Under the pieces are notes generated by a model. That model was not told the origin of the DNA. It worked only from the letters and a program-made list of their open reading frames with translations, and did no database searches. Below are positions 1 to 9,598 of a stretch of DNA of 64,000 nt, piece by piece. Position 1 is the stretch's first letter. Each line of letters opens with the position of its first letter. The DNA comes from Neptuniibacter sp. 1_MG-2023 (GTDB taxonomy: Bacteria > Pseudomonadota > Gammaproteobacteria > Pseudomonadales > Balneatricaceae). The stretch covers positions 186,001 through 250,000 of the forward strand of contig NZ_JAUOQR010000002.1 of the NCBI RefSeq assembly GCF_030547185.1, read 5' to 3'. The position numbers and the translations under genes were made by a program.

Positions 1-787
1 TCGGCGTATTTATATTGCTCTACCGATGAAAGCCTCAGAACAAATCGAAGGAGTGAATATCGATCTGCTCGATGAGAATGTCGATGTGATCTGGGCTCCC
101 GATATTTTTGCGCTCAATCTCTTAAATCATTCTGTTAGAGAAGTCGCCGGTGTGCCGCTGATCTCTCTGAATGAAAGTCCTCTAACCTCTTCAAAAGCAT
201 CAATGGTTTTGAAAGATGTAATGGACCGTACAATTGCAGCTGTTGCGCTGTGCATGCTGGCCCCACTAATGGTATGGGTTGCTTACAAAGTTAAGCGTTC
301 TTCCCCAGGGCCTGTGTTTTTCAAGCAGGATCGTCATGGTTGGGATGGAAAGGTGATACAGGTCTGGAAGTTTCGTAGTATGAAACTGCATGATGAGGCT
401 AATGGCGAAGTTCAGCAAGCAACCAAAGAAGATCCTCGAATCACAGATATTGGTCGTTTCATTCGTCGAACTTCTATTGATGAGCTGCCGCAATTAATTA
501 ATGTACTGCAAGGTTCCATGTCTCTAGTAGGGCCTCGTCCCCATGCGGTTGCTCATAATAATTATTATTCAGACAAAATAAATGCTTATTTAGCACGCCA
601 TCGAATTAAGCCGGGTATGACAGGGCTAGCGCAGATCAATGGGTACAGAGGCGAGACAGAAACTATTGATAAAATGGAAAGACGTGTCGAGTATGATCTG
701 TCGTACATTAATAACTGGTCACTATTTTTAGATGTAAAAATATTGATTAAAACCCCTATCTCTCTATTTTCTAAAGAAATTTATTAA
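1..787 (+). CDS. Undecaprenyl-phosphate sugar phosphotransferase (WcaJ/VpsL type), 5' truncated
   Basis: The enzyme would start the EPS repeat unit by moving a sugar-1-phosphate from a UDP-sugar to undecaprenyl phosphate in the inner membrane. The frame is open to the left edge, so the N-terminus (other membrane helices and the start of the CoA-binding-like domain) is outside the window. Counting from the ATG at 26, a hydrophobic helix at about 64-86 precedes the catalytic domain with SPGPVFFKQ (93-101), KFRSM (115-119), SIDELPQ (150-156) and VGPRPH (168-173), the hallmarks of the bacterial sugar transferase family. The next gene follows one base after the stop. The family is secure; the sugar (glucose in WcaJ, unknown here) is not. 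Confidence 0.93.
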   Translation, partial: RRIYIALPMKASEQIEGVNIDLLDENVDVIWAPDIFALNLLNHSVREVAGVPLISLNESPLTSSKASMVLKDVMDRTIAAVALCMLAPLMVWVAYKVKRSSPGPVFFKQDRHGWDGKVIQVWKFRSMKLHDEANGEVQQATKEDPRITDIGRFIRRTSIDELPQLINVLQGSMSLVGPRPHAVAHNNYYSDKINAYLARHRIKPGMTGLAQINGYRGETETIDKMERRVEYDLSYINNWSLFLDVKILIKTPISLFSKEIY

Positions 788-788
788 A

Positions 789-1748
789 ATGAAAAATATT
801 AATAGCGTTATTGTCTTTGGTGGATCTGGTTTTATAGGTACCCATCTAATTAGGGAGTTGGTCCGACATAACATTAATGTTTTGTCTATAGATCTTAAGG
901 AACCTAGAGAAAGGTTGGAAAATGTTGAGTATCGAATAGGTGATGTTCGGAATCTTAAAGAGCTTAATGTGACGGCTAGTTATGATGTTATATATAACTT
1001 TGCGGCTATTCATACAACTCCGGGCCATGAAGATATTGAATATTTTGATACCAATGTATTTGGTGCACTTGAAATCACGAATTTAGCTAGGCGTCTTAAT
1101 TGTCAGGAGATCGTTTTTACAAGTTCAATCTCGCCTTATGGTCCAGGCGAAGATGAAAAGTCAGAAGAGACACTTCCTGCGCCAACTTCCGCTTATGGTT
1201 ATTCTAAGCTGCAAGCTGAAGAGGTTCATCGTCAATGGTATCAAGAAAACCCAGAACGTAAGCTAACAATTGTGAGGCCTGCTGTTGTATTTGGTCCAGG
1301 AGAAGGGGGTAACTTTACTCGGTTAGCAACGATGTTGCGAAAAGGCTTTTTTGTATATCCAGGCCGAAAGGACACTATTAAAGGGGCTATTTACGTAAAA
1401 GAGCTGCTTAATGCGATAGAGTTTGCCCGTAATCATGATAGCCATTATGTATTATTTAATGGTTGTTTTTCAGAAAAATACACAATTGAAAATATAGTAA
1501 ATATTTTTATTGAGGGTCACTTTCCACAAGCTAAAGTTTTTATGGTGCCAAGATGGTGCCTAATGTCCATTGCAAAGCTATGCCGTATTTTTAACTTCTT
1601 AAATATAGGTATTGATCCTCAGCGTGTGTTGAAACTAGTACAATCTACGAATATCAAGCCCGCATGGCTTGAAGAGAATAGATATCAATATAAATATGAC
1701 TTAAAAAAAGCACTTGCTGATTGGGCTTCTGAGTCAGATTTTAGATAA
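789..1748 (+). CDS. NAD-dependent epimerase/dehydratase (extended SDR)
   Basis: This 319-residue protein is an extended short-chain dehydrogenase/reductase that probably remodels a nucleotide sugar for the EPS. It shows the Rossmann motif GGSGFIG (11-17), an acidic residue ending strand 2 (Asp35) suited to NAD, TSS at 111-113, and the catalytic Tyr136-x3-Lys140 pair. The RPAVVFGPGEGG stretch is also typical of the family. It sits one base behind the sugar transferase and 14 bases before the acyltransferase, so it is in the same operon. Related proteins include UDP-sugar 4-epimerases and 3-beta-HSD-like sterol dehydrogenases; the substrate cannot be read from sequence. Confidence 0.85.
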   Translation: MKNINSVIVFGGSGFIGTHLIRELVRHNINVLSIDLKEPRERLENVEYRIGDVRNLKELNVTASYDVIYNFAAIHTTPGHEDIEYFDTNVFGALEITNLARRLNCQEIVFTSSISPYGPGEDEKSEETLPAPTSAYGYSKLQAEEVHRQWYQENPERKLTIVRPAVVFGPGEGGNFTRLATMLRKGFFVYPGRKDTIKGAIYVKELLNAIEFARNHDSHYVLFNGCFSEKYTIENIVNIFIEGHFPQAKVFMVPRWCLMSIAKLCRIFNFLNIGIDPQRVLKLVQSTNIKPAWLEENRYQYKYDLKKALADWASESDFR

Positions 1749-1762
1749 AGATTAGGGTTTAT

Positions 1763-3652
1763 ATGAGTAACGGAATATCATATCGCCCTGATATAGACGG
1801 GCTAAGGGCAGTCTCTGTACTTGCAGTTATCTTTTATCACTTAGGTTTCGGCTTTGTCGCCGGAGGCTATCTTGGTGTAGATGTCTTTTTTGTTATATCG
1901 GGCTACGTTATAACCCTAAGCGTCATGAGTATGCTGGAAAAGGATCAGTTTTCGATCTTAGAGTTTTATAACAGAAGGATTAAAAGGATTTTTCCTGCGT
2001 TAGCCTTTATGTTGTTACTAACGTGGGTCGGTGCTTATTTTATATTGCTGCCAGACTCTTTTGTTGATTACTCAAAAAGTTTAGCTTCAGCCTCAGCTTT
2101 TGCATCTAATATCTACTTCTGGCAATCAATAAATTACTTTAATGCCGCTTCGGATATGAAGCCTCTTCTGCATACATGGTCATTATCAGTAGAAGAACAG
2201 TATTATATTTTTATGCCTGTATTTCTGTTGATTATGTATCGTTTTTTTAGCAGTAAATTCTTGCCGGTTTTAGCTGTTCTTATCACGCTGAGTTTTGTGC
2301 TGAGTTGTATATCCTTAACAAAGGCTCCTACAGCAAATTTTTATCTACTGCCAACAAGAGCTTGGGAGCTTTTATTAGGTGCATTTGTAGCTTTTATACC
2401 TCAAAAACAGTTTTTAAAATCCTTTGTGCTTAAGTTGCTTGGCATAGTAGGTGCGATACTGATCGTTGTACCTATCCTGTTTTATAACCATAACTTAGCA
2501 TTTCCGGCTTATGGTGCATTAGCGCCTTGTGTAGGAGCTGCGCTAATTATCTGGGTAGGCAGTCAGCATAATTTAGGGGTTGCAAGAGGGATTAATCATC
2601 TTCTCGGTGCCAAACCGTTGGTGTTTATTGGCTTAATATCCTTTTCGCTGTACTTGATTCATTGGCCATTGATTGTGTTTTTTAAATACTATCGGCTTGA
2701 TGTTCTGACGACGACAGATGTAGCAATTATTTTAATATCTACATTCATATTATCGCTTTTCTCTTGGCAGTTTATCGAAAAACCATTTCGTTATAGTAAA
2801 AAGATCACACGTACGGGGATGATTAGTGGAGGTGTTCTTTGCTTTGTCTTTGTTGGGGCTATTGGTCTCTTTGGGGTTTATAACAAAGGGTTTGAACAAA
2901 GGTTTCCAGATTATACTGTCGAAACAAAATTTACTGAGAAATCATCCCGTATAGGTAACTGCTTTTTCCTTAATGCTAAAAATTATACAAAGTGGAATGC
3001 TGATACTTGTAAAGTGGCAGGGGGAAGTGGGGATAATAAGAACAAAGTTTTGCTTTGGGGTGACTCATTTGCTAATCATTACGTCCCAGGCTTTATTGAA
3101 CATAAAGAGGCATTGATGTTCGATCTGTATCAGTACACATCTGCGGGTTGTCCTCCTATACTCTCTTTCACTTCTATGGCGTTGCCTGAATGTAATAATT
3201 TCAATAAGCATGCTATTGAAGTTATTAAAAAACTAGATATCAATTTTGTGATTATTTCTGCGAAATGGACTGACTATAAAAGTAGAGGGTTATCTGGAAT
3301 ATTAAGCACGACCAAAGCATTAGGTGAGCTTAATGTTTCTTACCTAGTTATTGGGCAATCCCCCCAATATGTTATCGATGTTAATTCGTTGAGTTACTTT
3401 AAACATCGTGGGGAGGCTGAAGGGCGTTGGCCTATAGCTTTTGACCGAATAATCAATGATGAGCTAGGTTCCTATATTCCTGAAAAACGTTTTATTGATC
3501 CACTGAATCAACTTTGTGTTGAAGGTAGATGCTTATATAAAAATAATAGTCAGCTTATGCATTCGGATTATGGGCATTTTTCTAGGTATGGTTCCATCTT
3601 TATTGTTCAGTCATTGATAGAACAATTAAATTCTTTTATGTCTGTTAAATAA
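1763..3652 (+). CDS. OafA-type acyltransferase with C-terminal SGNH domain
   Basis: This 629-residue inner-membrane protein probably O-acetylates the polysaccharide or its lipid-linked precursor. The N-terminal acyltransferase-3 domain starts with YRPDIDGLRAVSVL and continues with H26 and GVDVFFVISGYVIT, followed by about ten hydrophobic segments to about residue 370. The C-terminal periplasmic domain is SGNH-like: GDS at 433-435 gives the nucleophile block and Asp602-x2-His605 the end of the triad. Length and order match OafA/OatA-like fusions. It lies in the operon ten bases before the polymerase-like gene. Acetyl is the usual donor group; the acceptor sugar is unknown. Confidence 0.9.
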   Translation: MSNGISYRPDIDGLRAVSVLAVIFYHLGFGFVAGGYLGVDVFFVISGYVITLSVMSMLEKDQFSILEFYNRRIKRIFPALAFMLLLTWVGAYFILLPDSFVDYSKSLASASAFASNIYFWQSINYFNAASDMKPLLHTWSLSVEEQYYIFMPVFLLIMYRFFSSKFLPVLAVLITLSFVLSCISLTKAPTANFYLLPTRAWELLLGAFVAFIPQKQFLKSFVLKLLGIVGAILIVVPILFYNHNLAFPAYGALAPCVGAALIIWVGSQHNLGVARGINHLLGAKPLVFIGLISFSLYLIHWPLIVFFKYYRLDVLTTTDVAIILISTFILSLFSWQFIEKPFRYSKKITRTGMISGGVLCFVFVGAIGLFGVYNKGFEQRFPDYTVETKFTEKSSRIGNCFFLNAKNYTKWNADTCKVAGGSGDNKNKVLLWGDSFANHYVPGFIEHKEALMFDLYQYTSAGCPPILSFTSMALPECNNFNKHAIEVIKKLDINFVIISAKWTDYKSRGLSGILSTTKALGELNVSYLVIGQSPQYVIDVNSLSYFKHRGEAEGRWPIAFDRIINDELGSYIPEKRFIDPLNQLCVEGRCLYKNNSQLMHSDYGHFSRYGSIFIVQSLIEQLNSFMSVK

Positions 3653-3661
3653 GGTGCTGGT

Positions 3662-4918
3662 ATGATGGATAAGGCTACTTTAAGGCAACAGAAACAGACA
3701 GAAAAAATGGATTATTTTTTTGTCTTTACTATCTTTATTTTTTTAACTGGAGCTGGAATATTTGGTTTTTTTTCTACCTTGATGTTTCTTGTTGTAGGTG
3801 GGTTTTATGTGATTTTAAATTTTAAATATGCATTAGCGGCTTATAAAAATAATTGGTTTATATTTTTGTTTGGTTTAGTCGGTGTGCTATCGGTTTTTTG
3901 GGCAGCGTATCCTTTAGCTGCGTTACGTAATGGTGTGCAAGCGGTACTGACGATAAGTATATTTCTAACAATAATTTATTGTGTGAAATTGGATGTTCTC
4001 TTCAAAGCGATGAGTACGGCAATGTTAGCTATTATGTTCTTTAATGTGTTTTCACCACAAACCGTAGAAATAGCGTTTACTGGCGAGATTGTAAAAGTAG
4101 GCTATTTTGGCAGTAAAAATAATATGGCAATGGTTGCTGGATTTGCAGTGTTATCTGGGGTTGGTGTTTTTGTATGTGGTAAAGCTTCATTTCTTACCCG
4201 TATTTTAGCTGCAATTTGTATAGTATTGTCTTTAGTTACTTTCCTTCAAGCAAGATCCTTAGGTAGCACTCTTTCATTAGCTTTTGTTGTTGGTGTTTCT
4301 AGTTTTCTTTTTATATATTCACGAGCAAAATTGTTAAATTCGCTTAAATTGAATATAAATATTATCATTTTTCTTTCTTTTGTCTTCTTGATTTTGTTGC
4401 TTGTTGTTCTGTTTGATTATTCTGTATATGAATCTTTTATGTATAGACTTGGTAAAGACCCTACAATAACTGGGCGAACAGATATATGGGGAATTGGATT
4501 TGAGTCGATTAAGGAAAATCCAATTTTAGGTGTGGGGCAGTCTTCTTATTGGAATTTAAATAATGTTGGGGCACTGGAAATATGGGAAATAGCTAATAAA
4601 GAAGCGGGCTCCCCTTTTGGATTTCATAATTTATATATTCATACCTATGTTGAACTTGGTTTGTTTGGTTTTTTAGCTGTATCTTTAATTTTTGTAAAAA
4701 TATTTATCGGTATTAATGGATTGGTTCTAAAGGGTATGAAACCTATTGATGTGGTGATTATAAGTGTCTTTTTGATTGTTTTTTCAAAGACTTTTTTTGA
4801 AACAGTTGGTTTTGCGCCGTTTTCTATTCCTAGCTTTTTCCTCTGCTTATCTTGGGTGCATATAAGGCGAGCCTCTTTCTATGATAAACCTGCTAGCATT
4901 AAATTACGGTTAAATTAG
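3662..4918 (+). CDS. O-antigen ligase/Wzy-type EPS polymerase
   Basis: A 418-residue very hydrophobic protein with about ten to twelve membrane segments. The Wzy_C/O-antigen ligase family signature is visible: TGRTDIWGIG and ENPILGVGQSS, then HNLYIHTYVELGLFGF (about 321-336) at the end of a large periplasmic loop. In an EPS cluster with its own Wzx, Wza and Wzc analogues the expected role is polymerisation of lipid-linked repeats on the periplasmic face. Ligase and polymerase cannot be told apart by sequence alone. The region is strikingly T-rich on the plus strand, as usual for wzy genes. The MM start has GGTG upstream. Confidence 0.82.
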   Translation: MMDKATLRQQKQTEKMDYFFVFTIFIFLTGAGIFGFFSTLMFLVVGGFYVILNFKYALAAYKNNWFIFLFGLVGVLSVFWAAYPLAALRNGVQAVLTISIFLTIIYCVKLDVLFKAMSTAMLAIMFFNVFSPQTVEIAFTGEIVKVGYFGSKNNMAMVAGFAVLSGVGVFVCGKASFLTRILAAICIVLSLVTFLQARSLGSTLSLAFVVGVSSFLFIYSRAKLLNSLKLNINIIIFLSFVFLILLLVVLFDYSVYESFMYRLGKDPTITGRTDIWGIGFESIKENPILGVGQSSYWNLNNVGALEIWEIANKEAGSPFGFHNLYIHTYVELGLFGFLAVSLIFVKIFIGINGLVLKGMKPIDVVIISVFLIVFSKTFFETVGFAPFSIPSFFLCLSWVHIRRASFYDKPASIKLRLN

Positions 4919-4924
4919 GTTGAT

Positions 4925-6100
4925 ATGAAAGTTTTGTATTTTGTACATGATTTATATGATGCAGCAGTTAAGAAGCGAGTATTAATGCTTCAAACTGGCG
5001 GTGCCGATGTTGTGCTGGTCGGGTTTTATCGTAGTTCAGTTGCGCCTACTCATATAGGTTCAGCTAAAGTAATACCTCTTGCAAGAACGTACGACGCATC
5101 GTTTTTACACCGGTTAAAAAGTGTTTTCTATTCTCTATTATTCTCGTCTCACTATATGCCTTATACCTATGATGCCGATGTAATTATTTGCCGTAATTTA
5201 GAGATGTTGTTATTAGGGAGAAAGGTTAAAAGAAAGTTAAAGACTATCCCTTTAGTTTATGAATCATTAGATATTCATCGCCTATTATTAGGTGCAGGAC
5301 GGCTCAGCAATATATTACGTTTTGTTGAGCGCTGGGCAGTGAAAAAAAGCAATTTGTTAATAACGAGCTCTCCTGGGTTTGTTGACAATTATTTCAAAAA
5401 AATTAATAAGCTCAATAAGCCTATTTTGCTATTAGAGAATAAATTCTTTGATACTGAAATGAGTGTGGCTACAACAAAGTCCATGAAGAAGCGCCAACAA
5501 GATAAAGATTCTTATGTGATCGGTTGGTTTGGTGCGATTAGATGTCGTAAGTCATTGGCTCTGTTGAGTGAAATTACCCGTAAGCTGAAAGGCAAAGTAC
5601 GTGTTGTGATAAGGGGTAGACCTGCATATACGGAGTTCGAAGATTTTTTAGGCTCAGTTGAGCGTGAACCTTATATAGAATTTCAAGGTGAATATGAATT
5701 CCCTAATGATTTAGCTGAAATCTATAGTGAAGTTGATTTTTGTTGGGCTATAGATTTTTTTGAGGAAGGTGGGAATTCGGAGTGGTTACTACCCAATCGA
5801 ATCTATGAGGGGGGTGTGTTCAATTCGGTCCCTATTTTTATTAAAGGTACTGAAGTTGCCAATAAGTTAGAAAGATTAAATATAGGTGTTGGTTGTCACA
5901 GAGATAGTCCTAACTTGGGGTTAGATCTCTTTTTTGATACGTTCGATGATACTCAATATGAGAGTCTAGCCAAAAAATCCCAGCAAGTTCCCACCGGATG
6001 CTGGAGGGTAGATAAGCCTCAATGCGAAAAGCTCGTTCGTTTTCTGGATCAGTTAAATATAGATGATAGTGATCTATTGGACGGTGTTTATGAATTATAG
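4925..6100 (+). CDS. GT-B fold glycosyltransferase (GT4-like)
   Basis: A 391-residue cytoplasmic protein beginning MKVLYFVHDLYDAAVKKRV, the usual start of a GT-B N-terminal domain, followed by an acceptor-side half with LVYESLDIHRLL and LLITSSPGFVDNYF. The C-terminal half has VIGWFGAIRCRKSL, a GxIGxxK-like loop for the nucleotide sugar, and a late acidic segment around FFEEGGNSEWLLPNRIYEG that resembles the donor-binding EX7E region. It would add one sugar of the repeat. It starts six bases after the polymerase gene, within the operon. Donor and acceptor are unknown. Confidence 0.75.
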   Translation: MKVLYFVHDLYDAAVKKRVLMLQTGGADVVLVGFYRSSVAPTHIGSAKVIPLARTYDASFLHRLKSVFYSLLFSSHYMPYTYDADVIICRNLEMLLLGRKVKRKLKTIPLVYESLDIHRLLLGAGRLSNILRFVERWAVKKSNLLITSSPGFVDNYFKKINKLNKPILLLENKFFDTEMSVATTKSMKKRQQDKDSYVIGWFGAIRCRKSLALLSEITRKLKGKVRVVIRGRPAYTEFEDFLGSVEREPYIEFQGEYEFPNDLAEIYSEVDFCWAIDFFEEGGNSEWLLPNRIYEGGVFNSVPIFIKGTEVANKLERLNIGVGCHRDSPNLGLDLFFDTFDDTQYESLAKKSQQVPTGCWRVDKPQCEKLVRFLDQLNIDDSDLLDGVYEL

Positions 6101-6111
6101 GTTTTCCAACT

Positions 6112-7599
6112 GTGGATAAAAAGCAGGTAGCAAAAGGTGTGGCATGGGGAGGGGTAGGTTCTCTTGCTTCACTTGGATTGAAATTTCTTACGATTCCTGT
6201 TCTCGCACGTCTTTTATCACCTGAAGATTTTGGTGTTGTTGCTATTGCATTAGCGATTATGGGATTTATTGTTATGGCGATAGGAAAAGGGGGGATGGGA
6301 GCGGCGATTATCTATTATGAAAACCGTGATCCCGGGAAATATATTCATACCGCTTTCTGGTCCAATTTTTTTGTAGGTGTAGTTTTAGCTATCGCCTGTT
6401 ATTACAGTGCTGATATGTTATCTATTTTTTTTGGAGTGCCAGGGGCAAAGCCTTTTATTGAAGCCGTCAGTTTTTTAATTCCTCTCTTATTGGTAGAGCA
6501 GGTGGGGCGCTCTTTATTATTGCTGAAAATGCAGTATAAGAAATTAGCAGGCGTTATGTTCTTTGCATCAATGCTAGGCGGTATAGTCGCTTTAATAATG
6601 GCCTTTTTAGGGAAAGGGGCTTGGAGTTTAATTTGGCAGCAAGTGCTCTATAGTGCTTTTTTGATGGGCGGATGTCTCTATTTAGCAAACTACACTCCAA
6701 AGCTTGAGTTTAAAAAGGAGCGATTTGTTGAAATTATGCCCTATGCACTAAGAAATACTGCTTCTGATATTTTAGTGTGGCTTTCCACTCAAGGCGTTAC
6801 TCTATTTATAGGTCGTTTTTTTGGTGCTTCGACGGTGGGTGGTTATCAGGTAAATAATCGACTATCTAAACTGCCACGAGAGATAGTGGGTAATGCCTTA
6901 GATCAAGCTGTTTTTTCAGGTATAGCCAGTGCGCAGAGTGGTTTAGATAAAAATAGACCGTTCAAGGATAAGTTAGAACATGTTTGGGACGATCTGATCT
7001 TAGTTACTAAGCTTAATGTTTTTTTTCTGGGTGGCTGTTACCTTTTTTTAGCTATATATGCAGAGTCCGTTGTTCTTTTAGTGTTGGGCGAAGCTTTTAT
7101 AGAGTTTTGGCCTCTTTTCAGAGCCCTGTCTTTAGTGTGTTTGTTGGGCGCAGCACTTAGTGTTTTATATCCCTTTTTAAAAGGTGTAGGCGAAGATAAG
7201 TTAGTTCTTCATCTGTCTTGCCTTCGTACTGTTTTAACTGCAACTTTTTTATCTCTATCAATTATTTTTAGTCAAGATGTTATTTATATTGCTTACTCTT
7301 TAGTGCTAGTCCAGATTATTATGCTAGTAGTTGTTTTAGTGGGTGTGTTTAATAAAACTGACTATTCCTTCAGGTTGATTGTTAATCAGTTTAAAGGGAT
7401 TGTTTTTGTCTTTTTATGTGTTTTTTTACTTAGTTGGCCGGTTAATTTTATTGTAGAAATGCAGTTCGATTCTATTATTTTAAAAGGGGTGATTTCAGGT
7501 AGTGTTTTGTTAATAGTTGCAGCGCTATTTACGCCGTTTTTGGCACGAAAGGACTGGTTGCAGGCTAGACATTGGTTAGAAGTTAAATTGAAGAAGTAA
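6112..7599 (+). CDS. Polysaccharide flippase, Wzx/MOP superfamily
   Basis: A 495-residue protein with about 12-14 predicted membrane helices. It begins MDKKQVAKGVAWGGVGSLAS and contains TIPVLARLLSPEDFGVVAIA, the strongly conserved N-terminal motif of WzxC/PST-type lipopolysaccharide flippases. It should move undecaprenyl-linked repeat units across the inner membrane for the polymerase encoded two genes upstream. The start is GTG at 6112, 11 bases after the previous stop; no strong Shine-Dalgarno sequence is seen, so translation may depend on coupling. The family is certain, the cargo is inferred from context. Confidence 0.9.
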   Translation: MDKKQVAKGVAWGGVGSLASLGLKFLTIPVLARLLSPEDFGVVAIALAIMGFIVMAIGKGGMGAAIIYYENRDPGKYIHTAFWSNFFVGVVLAIACYYSADMLSIFFGVPGAKPFIEAVSFLIPLLLVEQVGRSLLLLKMQYKKLAGVMFFASMLGGIVALIMAFLGKGAWSLIWQQVLYSAFLMGGCLYLANYTPKLEFKKERFVEIMPYALRNTASDILVWLSTQGVTLFIGRFFGASTVGGYQVNNRLSKLPREIVGNALDQAVFSGIASAQSGLDKNRPFKDKLEHVWDDLILVTKLNVFFLGGCYLFLAIYAESVVLLVLGEAFIEFWPLFRALSLVCLLGAALSVLYPFLKGVGEDKLVLHLSCLRTVLTATFLSLSIIFSQDVIYIAYSLVLVQIIMLVVVLVGVFNKTDYSFRLIVNQFKGIVFVFLCVFLLSWPVNFIVEMQFDSIILKGVISGSVLLIVAALFTPFLARKDWLQARHWLEVKLKK

Positions 7600-7630
7600 T
7601 GGTTGTTACTTTCTTTTATGAGGGGGCTAA

Positions 7631-8566
7631 ATGGATTTAAGTAATAAAAATTTACAATGTAAATTATGGTTTCTTCTCGATCTTATGTTGCAGTCTCGAG
7701 TATCTAAGTCGCCAATTATCTTGTCAGGGTTCTGGAGGAGTGGAACCACTTGGGTACAGCAGGTTGTTGCTGAATCGATTTGTGCAAAAACTCAGTTTGA
7801 ACCACTTGAACCTAATGCATTATTTCCTCTACATGGAGGAGTGGGTTTTGATCCAATACAAGGTGCGTATGTTCCTTTTACAGCGAATGTTTTTTCTGAC
7901 AAGGACTGGCGTTATCTTGACTTAGCATTTAAAGGGATAAGCCCTAAACGGTCCAAGTTTAATTATCTTGCACGAGAGTCGTGGCAAGAATGTTTATCTG
8001 ATCGAGTGGTTGTTAAGTTTGTGAGAGCTCAGTTTATATTGCCAGCGTTAATGCAACGTTATAGTGCTCAAGGTGTAGTTCATATTAGCCGCCACCCTAT
8101 GGCTGTTATACAGAGTTTAATGAATGCTAAATGGGAGTGGGATTTTGCTGATATAGATTTATCAGACTTGTATTGGCGAGAAAATGAATTGTCGATATGC
8201 CCATTGTGGGAAGAATTGAAGATTTATAAAAATGCTTCAAAAGAAGAAAAAATTGCGGCCCTTTGGGCGCTTTCTGAAAGAGAAGTGCGGCAATCTGAAA
8301 ATATTGTTTTTGTGAAATATGAGGAATTATTAAAAGAACCTGATGTAGGGTTTTCTAATGTACTAAAAATGCTAGGGCTACAGGTTAAAAAGAGGGTAGA
8401 TTATTCAAAAGATAGTCCAGTGACTGCATCGAATAGAGTCGGGGCTAGTTTAGAAGAGCGTTTGAATTCATGGCGTACAAATATGCCACGTGATTCTCAA
8501 ATAAAGGTTCGAGCTGTATTACGAAGCCTTTGGCCTGAAGTGGATAAGGAATGGGAATTAGGTTGA
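7631..8566 (+). CDS. PAPS-dependent sulfotransferase
   Basis: A 311-residue protein with both PAPS-binding signatures of the sulfotransferase family. The 5'-phosphosulfate loop is SGFWRSGTTWVQQ (32-44), and the 3'-phosphate site is HISRHPMAVIQS with Arg154 and Ser162. A late NRVGASLEERLNSWR block fits the C-terminal PAPS-contacting region. It is expected to put sulfate from PAPS on a sugar hydroxyl of the EPS precursor in the cytoplasm. It sits between the flippase and a run of glycosyltransferases. PAPS synthesis (24.3-26.2 kb) and PAP disposal (cysQ) are encoded 11-18 kb away in this window. The acceptor is not known. Confidence 0.85.
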   Translation: MDLSNKNLQCKLWFLLDLMLQSRVSKSPIILSGFWRSGTTWVQQVVAESICAKTQFEPLEPNALFPLHGGVGFDPIQGAYVPFTANVFSDKDWRYLDLAFKGISPKRSKFNYLARESWQECLSDRVVVKFVRAQFILPALMQRYSAQGVVHISRHPMAVIQSLMNAKWEWDFADIDLSDLYWRENELSICPLWEELKIYKNASKEEKIAALWALSEREVRQSENIVFVKYEELLKEPDVGFSNVLKMLGLQVKKRVDYSKDSPVTASNRVGASLEERLNSWRTNMPRDSQIKVRAVLRSLWPEVDKEWELG

Positions 8567-8596
8567 AAAAATCCTTATTGTACATGGAGTGTGATT

Positions 8597-9598
8597 TTGT
8601 CTGATTATATTATTGTTGTGCCTTGTTTAAATGAGCAGCCTTACATTGCTAATTTGTTAGATTATCTAGTAGATGATTTAAAGGTTACGTCCACTACTCA
8701 TCAACCTCTAATCATTGTTGCGGATGGGGGAAGTACTGACGGGACTAAAGAGATAATTCAGACCTATGCTAATCAGTACCGTTGTATAAAGTACTTATAT
8801 AATGAGCGCCGTTTACAATGTAGTGCGGTCAATAGGGCAGTTGAAGAATATGGAGATGACGCTAAATACCTTATTCGGTTAGATGTTCATGCAGACTATC
8901 CATCCAACTATGTCTCGCTTTTGCTCAAGGAAGCTGAAGAGTTGGGGGCTGACTCGGTTGTCGTCTCTATGGATACTCAAGCTCAAGAGGGAATGCAGTC
9001 TGCTATTGCTGCAGCGCAAAGTTCTGTATTGGGGAATGGAGGTTCAGGCCACCGTAATAGTCTTACAGAAGGTCAATGGATCGATCATGGACATCATGCA
9101 CTTATTTGCCTTGATGGGTTTAAGCAGGTTAATGGCTACGATGAAAGTTTTAGTCACAATGAAGATGCAGAGTTTGATTATCGGTTTAGGCAAGCAGGGT
9201 TTAAGATCTGGCTAACAGCTAAAACAAATATAGTTTATTACCCTCGAGAAACATTAGGCGCACTCTTTCGCCAGTATAAAGGTTATGGCCAAGGGCGGGC
9301 GAAAAATGTGATTAAGCATGGTGTTATCCCAAAAATTCGCCAATTAATACCGATGTCTATTTTTCCTCTATTTTTATCTTCCTTATTAGCTCTTGTTTGG
9401 TGGCCACTAATGCTTCCATTCCTTATATGGTTTATGGCCTGTTCCTTTGTAGGTGTGATTATTGGTTATAAAACTATGAAGGGGCAGGGCTTTTATCGTT
9501 ATCTAGTTGGAATAGCGGCTATTGTTATGCACTTTGCTTGGTCGTTAGGTTTTTGCTCTTTTGTTGCTAGAAAGTGTGTCAAGAGAGGTGATAAGTAA
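8597..9598 (+). CDS. Family 2 glycosyltransferase, ExoA-like
   Basis: A GT-A, family 2 glycosyltransferase with C-terminal membrane segments, resembling succinoglycan ExoA. It shows IIVVPCLNEQPYI, ADGGSTDGT for nucleotide binding, LIRLDVHADYP as the DxD-like metal site, and NEDAEFDYRFRQAG in the acceptor region, then two or three hydrophobic helices from about residue 248. The start was chosen as TTG at 8597 because GGAG at 8586-8589 is seven bases upstream; an in-frame GTG at 8591 is only one base from that site and is a poorer choice. The stop overlaps the next ATG (TAATG). Confidence 0.85.
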   Translation: MSDYIIVVPCLNEQPYIANLLDYLVDDLKVTSTTHQPLIIVADGGSTDGTKEIIQTYANQYRCIKYLYNERRLQCSAVNRAVEEYGDDAKYLIRLDVHADYPSNYVSLLLKEAEELGADSVVVSMDTQAQEGMQSAIAAAQSSVLGNGGSGHRNSLTEGQWIDHGHHALICLDGFKQVNGYDESFSHNEDAEFDYRFRQAGFKIWLTAKTNIVYYPRETLGALFRQYKGYGQGRAKNVIKHGVIPKIRQLIPMSIFPLFLSSLLALVWWPLMLPFLIWFMACSFVGVIIGYKTMKGQGFYRYLVGIAAIVMHFAWSLGFCSFVARKCVKRGDK